Assembly (NCBI RefSeq): GCF_026745355.1
Contig: NC_079204.1
Location: 51,322,209 to 51,386,208, forward strand
Reading direction: 5' to 3'
DNA: 64,000 nt
Source: Beta vulgaris subsp. vulgaris
Lineage: Eukaryota > Streptophyta > Magnoliopsida > Caryophyllales > Amaranthaceae
The position numbers were made by a program, and so were the translations under genes. Below the pieces are notes generated by a model. That model searched no databases. It saw nothing but the letters and a program-made list of their open reading frames with translations, and was not told the origin of the DNA. Below are positions 44,971 to 54,928 of the stretch, piece by piece. Position 1 is the stretch's first letter. Each line of letters begins with the position of its first letter.

Positions 44971-45174
44971 TTTTTTTTTATTAGGAAATTAAGTTAGCCC
45001 AAGGGCTAACCCCTACCAGGCTACTAGCCTGTAGGAAACACCAATACATTGGCTGGTAAGGCATGCATAGCATGCTAAGGAATACCCCAATATAATGCTG
45101 GAAGTAAGGATCGAACCCCTGACTTCAGGGGCCAAGGGGGAGCGCTCTACCCACTTGAGCTAACTCCTATCCTT
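44971..45174 (-). mobile_element. tRNA-derived SINE with long target duplication
   Basis: On the minus strand the head resembles a tRNA: a box A region TTAGCTCAAGTGGGTAGAGC and box B GGTTCGATCC. An unrelated body and an A tail follow (T run at 44971-44979). The phrase ATGTTCTCATTCACCTT occurs on both sides (44954-44970 and 45175-45191), a 17-bp duplication typical of LINE-mobilised SINEs. It lies in the UGT6 3' region. It is not a functional tRNA because only the head is tRNA-like and the acceptor arm is not closed. Confidence 0.85.
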
Positions 45175-45192
45175 ATGTTCTCATTCACCTTT

Positions 45193-46189
45193 GATTAGAG
45201 CTCTTTCCACTTTCTCCAGCTCCTTTTTCTATGCTGTTAGCATTCAACAATAGCATCACAAATTCAGAACACCTTTCATTGTCTACCTTTTATCTAGTAA
45301 CAACTAACAACAAAATAGAAGAAATCACTAAAGCAATGATCAAATCAGCATAATAATTAACAGTACTTGGTCAAATTAGTTGCCCAAAAAGTCCAAAATT
45401 ATCTACAAGAATAAAAAATTGAATCAACCACCAATCTATGTTTGAACTTTTCAATCACCCCATTTGGTTATTCACCTAAATAAACACAACAGAGATATCC
45501 ATAAATAAAAATCAGATATATATTAAAATTTTGGCAGGTGATTCATCATTCATGGAGTCTTGGTGATGACCAAAATTCAGAGCCAACTACTGCAGTGAAT
45601 TAAGGGGCAGTACATTTTTGGGTCAGTCGTTTAGTTTGGATCGATTTCAATTCAAGTTACAATTTCATTGTACTATTTTTAGTGTAGTTTAAATTCGCTT
45701 AAAGATAATTCAGGATTTCAGAAGAAACATATCCATATTTGAAATAAACATCATTACATCAATGCTTGTGTTATGCTTGCAATATATGACCAAGCTGTGA
45801 AAGTCCTTTCGCAATTTAATTAGACATACTCTTGGTAGACGTGACTCGTGAGTGATGTAAAAACTAACTTAGAAATAGAGATGATATGACAAACATTGTC
45901 AACTATAGTTGGATGCTCTAAGAGTATTGATACTCCATAGTACTACTCAAAAGATGTTAGATTATCACCTTCGATGATAAGATGGATCACACCAATTTCT
46001 TGAACCATTAGCACGTCATTAGGAATGGCAATTGTTCTAGCAAGCAAAGTACGAGGAAGCGTCACATAGTACTCAATTAGTCTCCATTTTCTCTCTCCTT
46101 GGAGAGCACCAATGTCGGTCCTCTGAAGCAAGCAATTACGCACACATCACTAGCAATTATATTCCACTTAATTATTCTAAATATAAATA
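45193..46189. other. UGT6 3' flank and UGT7 upstream DNA
   Basis: The part at 45600-45720 is the 3' flank shared with UGT1 and UGT2. The part at 45780-46190 matches unit A (2160-2790). It includes a minus-strand relic at 45943-46143 that reads like a piece of RNase H (GVIHLIIEGDNL), then the CAAGCAATTACGCACACATC phrase shared with UGT6 (42721). No gene is seen. Confidence 0.5.
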
Positions 46190-46446
46190 TCTATCTATAC
46201 AAATATATTAAAAGGCGTGCATAAACAAGAAAATGTGCCACGTGGCGCTCTCCATAGGGAATTTTAGTTCATGTAATCCATGTATAATAAAAAATTTAGA
46301 AATTGCATAGGGTTTGATCCCGAGACCTCAAGTACGTATAATAAAGTCTAACCACTAGGTTAAGTTGTATTTAGTGTTATTATAATAAAATATTATATTA
46401 ATAAATGAATTTTTTTCTTACCCGAGACATAAGACCTAATAACTAG
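46190..46446. mobile_element. Possible Helitron-like insertion in UGT7 promoter
   Basis: The stretch starts TCTATCTATACAAATATATT with AAAAGGCG, a phrase I associate with Helitron-type 5' ends, and CTAG at 46443-46446 is followed by T. It also contains CTAACCACTAGG and GGTTTGATCCCGAGACC, strings common in plant repeats. No 3' hairpin is evident, so the class and right end are uncertain. UGT1 and UGT6 promoters lack it. Confidence 0.4.
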
Positions 46447-46522
46447 TTACTTTCTATTAAATGGAGTACATGAAAACCAGACTTATAAAAAAAACACCAA
46501 TACTGGAACTGTTTTGTGGAGG

Positions 46523-46682
46523 AAAAAGTAGTCTGATACAACTTGCATGCAAGTGGTCAAAACTCAAAGCACTAATAGACCCAATTGTGAAAACTGACAA
46601 GGAACTCTGACTCCCTGATTGGCGTTGAAAACGTCAAGACAAATTTCTTTGTGTGCACTGCAAGGCTGTCAAGTATTATAAA
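46523..46682 (+). promoter_or_regulatory. UGT7 promoter: conserved blocks and TATA box
   Basis: Block 1 (46523-46575) contains AGTAGTCTGATACAACTTGC and ATGCAAGTGGTCAAAACTC; block 2 (46624-46672) contains GAAAACGTCAAGACAAATT. TATAAA at 46677-46682 lies 58 bases before the ATG. Order and spacing match UGT1 closely, which points to shared regulation or recent common origin. Confidence 0.65.
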
Positions 46683-46734
46683 CGAATCCCCCAGTTCTAA
46701 AAAAAATCAGACCCACACAATAGTTGTAGCCAAA

Positions 46735-48159
46735 ATGGAAAGCCAAAATTGCAACCTAAATCAACTTCCTCCAGTGGCAGTGGTGATGGTACCACTTCCA
46801 GCACAAGGCCATCTAAACCAACTCCTCCATCTTTCTCAACTCATTACTTCCTATGGGATACCAGTTCATTTTGCTGGATCCGCGACTCACAATAACCAAG
46901 CAAAGCTCCGTCTCCATGGTTGGGACGCAGAAAGTATGACAAGAATTCATTTCCATGACTTCCCTCTCCCTCCTTTGGCTCCACATAACAGCACCTCACC
47001 TCCTCCAAACCCTGGCCATTGTATTCCTTTTCCAGCGCACTTCTATCCACTTTTCGAAGCTGCTACGCATCTTCGTCAGCCTGTTTCTGAACTCTTGCAT
47101 CAACTCTCAAGTATGTTCAAAAGAATTATTGTCATTCATGATATTATAATAACTTCCGTCGTCCAAGATGTTAAATTCATCCCAAACGCTGAATCCTATA
47201 CTTTGATGCCCATTTCTGCTTTTACCCTTTTCTTAAGTTCTTGGGAAAACATAGCTGAGAAACCTTTTCAGCTAGGTTCAGAAGATATTCCAAAATGTAT
47301 TCCTTCAAATGAAGGGTGCACTCCACCAGAGATTGACAACTTTGTAGCTAATCAATTCAAATTTTTGGGGTTAGAGTCCGGAAGGATTTACAATACATCC
47401 AGACCGATAGAAGGCAGATATGTTCAACTGTTGGAGAAGCTATCAACAAATGCTGATATGAAACACTTTGTACTGGGACCATTTAACCCAGTGGATATCA
47501 AAAGCAAAAGTGGAAGACAGAGACACCAATGCCTAGAATGGCTGGACCAACAAGAGCAAGGTTCTGTGATATATGTATCTTTTGGATCGTCCACATCACT
47601 GAGTGATGAGCAGATCAGGGAATTGGCAATAGGGTTGGAAAGAAGTGGGCAGAAGTTTGTATGGGTGCTTAGAAACTCTGATACAGGAGATATTTTTGCA
47701 GAAGGTGAAGCAAGAAAGCCTCAAGTACCACAAGGGTATGAAGAGAGACTGAAGGACAGAGGGATTGTAGAAAGAGACTGGGCACCCCAGTTAGAAATTC
47801 TAGCTCATCCAGCAACAGGTGGGTTCATGAGTCATTGTGGGTGGAACTCATGCATTGAGAGTATCAGCATGGGAGTGCCAATAGCAGCATGGCCTATGCA
47901 TTCTGACCAGCCAAGGAACGCCATCTTGGTAACAGAGGTTCTAAGAATCGGTACACTGGTGAGGGATTGGGCACACCGTGCTCAACTGGTAACATCAACT
48001 ACTATAGAGAACACAGTCAAAACATTGATGGATACAAAGGAAGGAAATGAAATGAGGAAAAGAGCTGCAGAGCTAGGTGATGCTGTTCAAGGGTCAGTTG
48101 CTAAAGGTGGTACTGCTCGGTTAGAAATGGATGACTTCATTGCTCACATCACCAGATGA
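46735..48159 (+). CDS. UGT7: zeatin O-glucosyltransferase-like UGT, intact
   Basis: Predicted 474-residue single-exon UGT, the last of the array. It starts MESQNCNLNQLPPVAVVMVP and carries His26 in AQGHLNQLLHLS. The PSPG box spans 349-392, from WAPQLEILAHPATGGFMSHC to HSDQ, with CIES in place of the CMES of the others. It mixes features of the two subgroups: a UGT1-like N-terminus, but NEGC and RPIEGRYVQLLEKL like UGT5, and an insertion near residue 80 (HNSTSPPPN). This suggests an early branch. Upstream in-frame codons begin before the TATA box, so 46735 is the start. It should be a cytosolic O-glucosyltransferase by family; substrate not determined. Confidence 0.93.
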   Translation: MESQNCNLNQLPPVAVVMVPLPAQGHLNQLLHLSQLITSYGIPVHFAGSATHNNQAKLRLHGWDAESMTRIHFHDFPLPPLAPHNSTSPPPNPGHCIPFPAHFYPLFEAATHLRQPVSELLHQLSSMFKRIIVIHDIIITSVVQDVKFIPNAESYTLMPISAFTLFLSSWENIAEKPFQLGSEDIPKCIPSNEGCTPPEIDNFVANQFKFLGLESGRIYNTSRPIEGRYVQLLEKLSTNADMKHFVLGPFNPVDIKSKSGRQRHQCLEWLDQQEQGSVIYVSFGSSTSLSDEQIRELAIGLERSGQKFVWVLRNSDTGDIFAEGEARKPQVPQGYEERLKDRGIVERDWAPQLEILAHPATGGFMSHCGWNSCIESISMGVPIAAWPMHSDQPRNAILVTEVLRIGTLVRDWAHRAQLVTSTTIENTVKTLMDTKEGNEMRKRAAELGDAVQGSVAKGGTARLEMDDFIAHITR

Positions 48160-49536
48160 TTATTACTAGGGATGTCCCCTAATGGACTCAGCTAAAATCA
48201 GTATGCTTAGATAGCAATAACATGCTTCAAAGAAGTAAAACACGACCTATAGCATTGGAATCAGGAAACAAGGAATATCAAACATGTTGAATTCATATAC
48301 AGCAGGATTTACAAAGTTGGAACAGCGAAAAGCCAGAGGCCATACCTTTTTACAAAGTTGGAACTGTGAAAAGCCATGTTGTATGTGTTATTTTATGATA
48401 ATAGTATAATGCCAATGTCATACGTTAATCTGAATAATACCACAGCCATACAGTAAAGACATTGATCCTTACTTTGGCAATTGACACATTTCATTAACCT
48501 TGTATATGAAGTTAAATAAGCGTAAGCAAGTAAAAGCTATCATTAATAGATTATTTGGCATTTCATAAATCCATAATAGGTTGAAATGTCATATCGCATC
48601 TTGAAAAGCAACAATTATCAACGAGGACATCCGAAAATCATATTATTGCAATCATTATCACCATTGTCTATCAACATAAGCTCAGAATCAAGCCGCGACA
48701 GGTGCTCATAAGTGAATTCAAATGAAGGACTTGTTTCAGGTCGCGGAGGCAAGAGGTAGTATCAGCTATAAAATCGACAGAACACGTTCAATTAAGATCG
48801 CAATAACCTAAAATAACTAAATTTCTAATACACAAAAGACAAACAGTTAGAAGAAGCAAGGAAGACATGATTCTTGGGAGGGCGGACATTAAGGGGCATA
48901 GCAGGAGCAATGGAAAAATGTATCTGGGTGATCTTCAGTCAGGATTAACAAATATGAAAGCAGATGGTCATTTATGATGCATCAAAATAAGTGCACAAGT
49001 TACACAATTTAACTAATTGCCTATATATATGCTTTTTAAATTGGACTCAAATGCTCAATGTAGTTGAGAGTTCTCATAACGAAAACATATTGGAGTGTAA
49101 TGGAAGTAGCAACCTGAAAAGACACTGCTAATTCTACATACCTTATGAAGAAGTTTTACGTGTCTATATTTATAGGAAGCATCCTCTACTACAAAAGTGA
49201 ATTTTGGTCCTAGACCTCCTAGAGAACTATTGGATTTCACTAGAGGTTAGGTGTGTCCTAATACCGCACAATTTCTGAGTTCTGCAAGCCATGAAGTGAA
49301 GAAAAGAACTGTATATATGTAATATGACTATAAAGGGTAAACATAAATGGAAGTTGACATACAATTGCCTTCAGTAGCTCACTAGCTCTATATGATTCAG
49401 TTTCAGACATCCATGTTATAAAGTAAATATCATACTAGAACCCCATATCCAGATGAGTAAGATCAACATACATACTCGTACTGTCAGAGGGAAATAAGTT
49501 CACACCGAAGTTCCAACAAAAACCATACTGTTGTCT
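48160..49536. other. Intergenic DNA, no gene seen
   Basis: No coding region is supported between UGT7 and the TMEM14-type gene. The right part, downstream of the minus-strand stop at 49537, should contain the 3' UTR of that gene. Two copies of ACAAAGTTGGAAC lie near 48310 and 48351. Confidence 0.45.
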
Positions 49537-49866
49537 CTAGTGCTGACTTTTGAGCATCCCGTGTAGATATCCACCAGTCATTCCAAGAGAAAGAAGAGCA
49601 ACAACTCCAGCAGGAAACACCTTTTTCGTCTTTAGGAAACGATAACCCATTGATCCGAGTAACATTGTAGATACCCCAACCCCAAGTGATGAGGCAAAAG
49701 CCGGCTTGTTTGGAAGTTCTGTGTAAACATAGTACAGTAGAGCAGATGATACACCACCGGCCCCAAGGGACATAAGGCTGCCTCTCTTCATATAACCCAT
49801 AACTCCGCCAACTCCAACAAGGGTAGCATAGCCAAGAGTAAATTTCTGGGATGTTGACAAGTCCAT
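49537..49866 (-). CDS. TMEM14/FAX-type small membrane protein
   Basis: Predicted 109-residue protein with four hydrophobic helices at about 8-25, 31-48, 56-74 and 81-103, rich in Gly and small residues. It starts MDLSTSQKFTLGYATLVGVG and contains GYMKRGSLMSLGAGG and YYVYTELP, the pattern of the TMEM14 (UPF0136) family. Plant members are the FATTY ACID EXPORT proteins, of which the short non-plastid type (FAX5-7 in Arabidopsis) fits best; the likely role is lipid or fatty-acid movement across an endomembrane. The chosen Met is the first after a splice acceptor (GTCATTGCAG, exon start 49896), so the coding region is one exon and the gene has a 5' UTR intron. Twelve further in-frame residues upstream include intron sequence. 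Confidence 0.85.
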   Translation of the reverse strand: MDLSTSQKFTLGYATLVGVGGVMGYMKRGSLMSLGAGGVSSALLYYVYTELPNKPAFASSLGVGVSTMLLGSMGYRFLKTKKVFPAGVVALLSLGMTGGYLHGMLKSQH

Positions 49867-49896
49867 ATTCTTCCTTGAAATTAACAGTAGAGCAAT

Positions 49897-51200
49897 CTGC
49901 AATGACCAAAAACAAACATAAATGAATCAGTTCCTTGCCTAAACGACTGATGATAGGAGGACTTAGATTGAAAGATAATGTCATGAACATTCAGAATAAT
50001 TAAGAACCTTTACAAACACTCTATAAAACTAGTAGCTCGTATGATTAGTTCAATTTAAAAAAAAAAAAAAAAAAATATCTTCCACATTCCATTCTCTACT
50101 TAGGGCATGTTAACTTAAATGAATAGTGATATGTGAGCGTAAAAGTATTGTCAGAGCTGAACTGAATTGAATTAAATTGAATTGAACTGAAATGAAATGA
50201 AAATAATTTGGGGAGAATAGGCTCCTACTCTATTTTTTCCAAATGAGAAGTACGCGTATAACCCAAGTTTGATAAGGATGAAAACAATAAAAAGATAATA
50301 GGAGGTATGCATTTTCTCTTAATATGACCTCTTAACACAAAGATTTCTGTTAGCTCCCTATTCAAAAGTTTCAAAATAAACCCACCAACATCTAGCAGAA
50401 AGCTGCTGCATAAGAATGTTACCGCACCCATCTCCAACAAATCTCGGAAATAACCTCCATATGAACTATGAAAAAAGAGAAACAGAACATCTCAGCTACG
50501 GAATATGGTAGTTTGACAGTAAGATCATCATTGCCTTGTAAAACGGGCTATGTAATCAAAAGGGAAATAAGGCTTTTAACCAATACAAGCTGGACCTAAT
50601 ACAAATTATCTACTACCTCTATCTGGATTTAGTTATCACATTACTAGTTCGAATTACACTATCAACACAAGTAGGTGACTCTTGATTTCAGATGGAACCA
50701 GTGACATGTTGCAAAATTGGATCTTTTAGCAATAATGAGAAACTAAAATACCCAATCATATAATCCTCAAATTTGGTTCTCCAAATCAATATTAGTGTTA
50801 GTAATCATCATCAATTTATCTTACTATTTCACTACCAAAAAATCTAAATTATCGCCAACCTAAATTAAGGGAGTTCTAGTTTCATCTATAAAAGCCATTA
50901 TCAAGGTCTTTACAATACATATTTAGCACTAAAATTCTAGTTTCACCCAGATTTTCAATTCCACTCTCAAAAAGCAGAAAAAAAAAATTAAAAGAACTTC
51001 AAAAAAAAAAAAATACAGCAGATGACATATAAAAAAAACTAAACAAAGAAACCTAAGTGTTCCTTGGAAAGTAATTTAAGCGAATAATTAATCAAACTAA
51101 TGACAAAAACCCAACTAGAGAAGCAAAAACGATTAGAAATAATATGAAAGTGGAAAAAGAGTCCAAAAATGGCAAGCAGAATTGGCGGAGAAATACTCAC
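49897..51200 (-). other. 5' UTR intron of the TMEM14-type gene
   Basis: On the minus strand a donor AACTAGCAA/GTGAGT (51201/51200) pairs with the acceptor TCATTGCAG/ATTGC (49897/49896). The first exon would be a short untranslated one at 51201 to about 51260. The intron contains a copy of the TTCAG-repeat MITE (about 50101-50222). No coding exon is evident in it, though alternative first exons cannot be excluded. Confidence 0.55.
50101..50222. mobile_element. TTCAG-repeat MITE, second copy
   Basis: It is related to the insert at 16148-16346 in the opposite orientation: AATAGTGATATGTGAGCGTA, AAAAGTATTGTCA and CTGAACTGAATTGAATT match the complement of that copy, and the end GGGGAGAATAGGCTC corresponds to its GGGGAGAACAAGCCC end. 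The borders are approximate. Confidence 0.55.
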
Positions 51201-51456
51201 TTGCTAGTTGCGTTTGGTAGACACTCCTGTAGTCCTGTTTGTTTCGTCAAATGAAGCATGAAGCCATGAAGGGGATGGAAAATTCACAAACTTCCCTTGT
51301 TAGTTGTTACCTTTTACCGTCTAGAAAAATACACTACTGCGATTACCACTGTGTCTAGCCTGATTGACCAATGACTTTATAGGGGTGTAATTTATAATTA
51401 TTGTTATACAAATTACAGTAATCTATAAAATTTTAAGAAATTGAGATAAATATTTA

Positions 51457-52435
51457 GGAGGCGTTTGGTTCACGAAGTGGTATAGGTTTGAAATAAGGAA
51501 TGAAACCGGAATGGTATTGGGCTGGAACTTGATACTTTATTCCATGTGTTTGGATTTATCTTGGAATGAACGTTTTCCTTTTATTTTAATACTTGAAGGT
51601 TTGGTATAGTGATGGCCACTGGTGCGGGTTGGGCGGGCCGGACCGCGGGCCGTAGTGGGTTGGGGTGAGATTTCACGGCCCAGGACCGGACCATGAAATT
51701 CATGGGTTGGGCGGGCTGGTCGGCGGACTAAAAAATCTTGGCCCACACCGGTCTGTTACCGGTTTTCACGGTTCGTGGGTCTGGTGGGCTGGACCGGGCT
51801 GACGGGCCGACATGAGAAATTTTTTTTCAAAATTATTTACACATTGAAATTATTAACTATTGTTACATAAAATCTTTAAAATGAATTAAAAATATATACA
51901 AATATTAATATAGATGAATAATTTGATTATTTTTTAATTTGATTGAATTATAATATATGCAATTTGATTAAAATATATACAATTTGATTAAAATATACAC
52001 AATTTGGTTCAATATTTACTTGGATTGGGCTGGTCTGGTTCATGGGTCGGGTTGGACCGGTTTCATGTTCCGGGCTGATGGTTTTAGTAGTGGGCTTTAG
52101 TGGGTTGGGCTCAAGAAATTTGGCCCACGGTCCACCCACCAATTTCACAATTCGAGCTGGACTGGACCGGGCTTTTTACTGGCCCGGCCTACACGGCCCA
52201 CGAGGTGGGCTGGGCTGGATGGGATGGATTGGCCCGCACTGTTGGCCATCTCTAGTTTATTTGGTATGAGTCATACCCACCTCCCCTCTTGGATTTCTAA
52301 ACCCCATACCTTATGGGTTTGAGGCATGGGTTTAGAAATTTAAAATTTTGCAAACAAACACTAGGTATAGGTTTTAGTCATTCTAAACTCATACCTTATA
52401 CCTTATTTCTTTGAACCAAACACCCCCTTGGCCCC
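51457..52435. mobile_element. PIF/Harbinger-like MITE, interrupted
   Basis: The left end GGAGGCGTTTGGTTCA and right end TTTGAACCAAACACCCCC are inverted repeats; TTA is found at 51454-51456 and 52436-52438. Inner phrases around GGTATAGGTTT and AAACTCATACC are also inverted. A GC-rich hAT-type element is inserted at 51607-52254. Confidence 0.65.
51607..52254. mobile_element. GC-rich hAT-type element nested in MITE
   Basis: The element runs from TAGTGATGGCCACTGG to GTTGGCCATCTCTA. The flanking 8-mers GTTTGGTA and GTTTATTT match only at five positions, so the duplication is decayed or the borders are off. The ends of the interior are rich in GGGCCGG/TGGGCTGG strings, as in the copy at 7121-7495, with an AT-rich middle (51830-52020). 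Open frames on both strands are composition artefacts. Confidence 0.6.
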
Positions 52436-52549
52436 TTAGATATAAAGTTTTATAGTCAAATTAAATTTGTTATTTTTTTTAATTATTGAGTAACCATTTT
52501 TCTCATTATGGCAAGTTTATTATTGAAATTTTTAACCTGTCTTTAATTT

Positions 52550-52669
52550 AGGAAAGGTTATAATTGTATAAAATCTAAATATTCAATTAAGTATATATAT
52601 TTAGCTAAGAATAAAAAAGATATTTCATTGGAGGACACCATAGCTCCTCCTTGACTTATATAATAGAGA
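52550..52669 (-). mobile_element. Helitron 5' fragment, minus strand
   Basis: The complement of 52669 downward reads TCTCTATTATATAAGTCAAG then GAGGAGCTATGGTGTCC, the 5' end of the same Helitron family seen at 37278. A T at 52670 fits insertion at an AT site. The 3' end is not located; the given left border is arbitrary. Confidence 0.55.
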
Positions 52670-53068
52670 TTGATCTGAACTTATTTGATGTGAACTTTTT
52701 TTTTGTATTTGATCTGATATGATCTGAACTTATTTAATCTGATCAGAACTTATCTTTTATAAAACATATAACTAATATTATTATTACTTTGTATTTTATT
52801 ACTCGCATTACTATCATTTTATTACTATGCACAACTTTTAATAATAATTATTATTATTGTTAATATTTTATTTTATTTGAAAAAGAAACACATTAGTATA
52901 TGAATATACAATTAAAAATAAAAGAACACATATTTTAGGTAACAAAAACATATTGTTCATGGTAAATAGAACCTATTGTTTTTGTCTAATGTCTGTTTAA
53001 AATAAGAATATAAGACAATCAATAGCAAATTAGGACAATTGCAAAATTTGATTTATCAATATATTAAA

Positions 53069-53892
53069 GTGAAAGTATTGGGTCAGACCGTCTGACCAAA
53101 TACTTACTGTCAGACGGGCTGACCCAGTGACCTCAAAACACCCTCTCCTTTGGCCCTTCACAAAGCTCAATCATCACCATTTTCCCAACACTTTTCACCT
53201 CCCCAAAACCCCTAACTTTCCCACATTCTCTCTCCTCCATAACAACCCAAAAAAATGGGACTCAAAAAACGCAGCAAAAAAACCCACCCTCACCGACGTC
53301 GGAGACTCGCCGCCGGTGGGCCCATTTGTTGAGTTCCAGAACGGCGAAGACAACGCATGGCACAGTGTTCACCTCTTACTTCATGGCGAGACTTTCATCG
53401 TCACGTTCACCGAATTTCCCGACGAACAAGATCAACACTATCATGTCAAAGATTTCGACACTTACGACAATATTTCCAACTTCCAGCGAAGATTCCGGCC
53501 GTTGAGTTTGCAGTTTGAAGCGTCGGATTGTTTAATGGTGAAATTGGGTATGAGGTTTTCTTCATGAAATTCTTAATTTCAGTATTCATTCTTTTCCTAT
53601 TTTCCATTTTCAGTTGGACTTTGTTTTGTTTCAGCTGGACTTTTTTTGTTTCAGTTGGACTTTGTTTCGTAATATGTATACCAACTGAAACAAATAATGG
53701 ACCAACTGAAACAAAAAATGGACCAACAGAAAGAAATAATGGACCAACTGAAAGAAATAATGGACCAACTGAAAGAAATAATGGACTAACTGAAAAAAAA
53801 TTAAGACTAACTGGAAAAAAATGAAGACTACCTGAAAAAAAATGAAGACTACCTGAAACTCAAGTGAAGTGGTCCGACGAGAATACGAACTC
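53069..53892 (+). mobile_element. MULE-type element B, perfect 9-bp TSD, captured gene
   Basis: The element runs from GTGAAAGTATTGGGTCAGAC to TACGAACTC and is flanked by TATATTAAA at 53060-53068 and 53893-53901, a perfect 9-bp duplication. Both ends match element A (23092-24149) in opposite orientation, as does the ACTGAAAGAAATAATGGACC-type repeat tract (about 53690-53860). Between them lies a captured coding fragment (53127-53567) that element A does not have. Confidence 0.82.
53127..53567 (+). pseudogene. Captured SAWADEE-like fragment in MULE
   Basis: A 146-codon open frame starts with 60 proline-rich residues of no known type. Then PVGPFVEFQNGEDNAWHSV, FTEFPDEQDQHYHVKDF and RFRPLSLQFEASDC follow. 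The AW(H/Y)SV start, the acidic F..F..E.D segment and the SL..EASDC segment resemble the SAWADEE chromatin-reader domain of plant SHH proteins, from memory. The frame stops before the second half of such a domain. It is carried between the ends of a MULE-type element, so I treat it as a captured gene fragment, though expression is possible. Confidence 0.5.
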
Positions 53893-53901
53893 TATATTAA
53901 A

Positions 53902-54928
53902 TTATGAATTTGATATTTGAGGAACCTTAGTTGTTTAGAAACACGAAAACAATATATACACACCAACTCAATAGTACATACCGATTTAAAAACTAGCAGG
54001 TTTGGCAAGAAATATTGCTTGTCAATTCCAACACAGCCTGACCTGATTTTTGAACAAAAAAGACGGGTCATGGACAACCATAATCTGAAAATTAGGCTAA
54101 TTTTTTACTAAAATCAAAATAGTACGAAAAACCCACTTAGCCCATCCAAAAATATATGACTATAAAGCTTTTGTCCCAAAATGGGACTCTTTTTTTTTTA
54201 CCCCCTACTGGCCTATGATCACTCCTAGTTAGACTGATTGAATATCAAGTCTACAATTTACCATACTCCTTTGTTGATCTATTCTTTTTGAAATTTTTTA
54301 TTTTTCATAATGCACATAAACAATAGCAGTTTCTTAATATGCAATCGCACACGTTAAATATACAATCACGATGTAAGTTGTACTTTTTGTTTGGTATCAA
54401 GCTAATCAAGCAAGCAGCCTTCCATTTAGCACCACAGAAACCTCAGTAGTGCAAAGAAAGTAGCCTCTCAAGATAATCTATAATGGCATCCATTAAAGTG
54501 AAAGACAGTGCTATGTAGCAAGCATAAGAGAGCTGGTTAAAAAGACTATTCATTTGCTCTACCGCGCTAACAATTTCTATTATCGGTGATCATAGCCGAA
54601 AAATATCACTAAAGTAGTATGATAGTGGCCTCTAATACTTTCAAGCTGTCCACAGGTACAAATTTTGATGGCAGGACAACAAGATAACCTAAAACAAACA
54701 CCCCAAGCCCCCTGATTTTTGCTGTGCCAAGAAATACTCTATAAATATTTGCATACAGGGTGGTTGAGAAAACCAAAACAAAAGGGCAAAAGAGAAGAAA
54801 AAGAAATTCTTGCTTCATATTTGTACAAAATGTGCAAGAGGAATGGCGAGCGCTTGGTGCCCAAAACCTGACTGAAAGTAAGCTTGAAAACACTGTCCAA
54901 GCTGCCAGCTTTTCCCCTATGCTTTACT
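53902..54928. other. NUP93 downstream region
   Basis: No separate gene is seen. The right part (about 54600-54928) should hold the NUP93 3' UTR on the minus strand. Short open frames here do not resemble known proteins. Confidence 0.45.

Noticed and set aside
45090..45174. Functional tRNA gene on the minus strand
   Set aside because: Only the A and B boxes are tRNA-like. The body and A tail, with a 17-bp target duplication, make it a SINE.
49484..49990. 168-codon frame overlapping the TMEM14-type gene
   Set aside because: It is an alternative frame of the same exon plus intron. The translated frame ending at 49537 carries the family motifs and helices.
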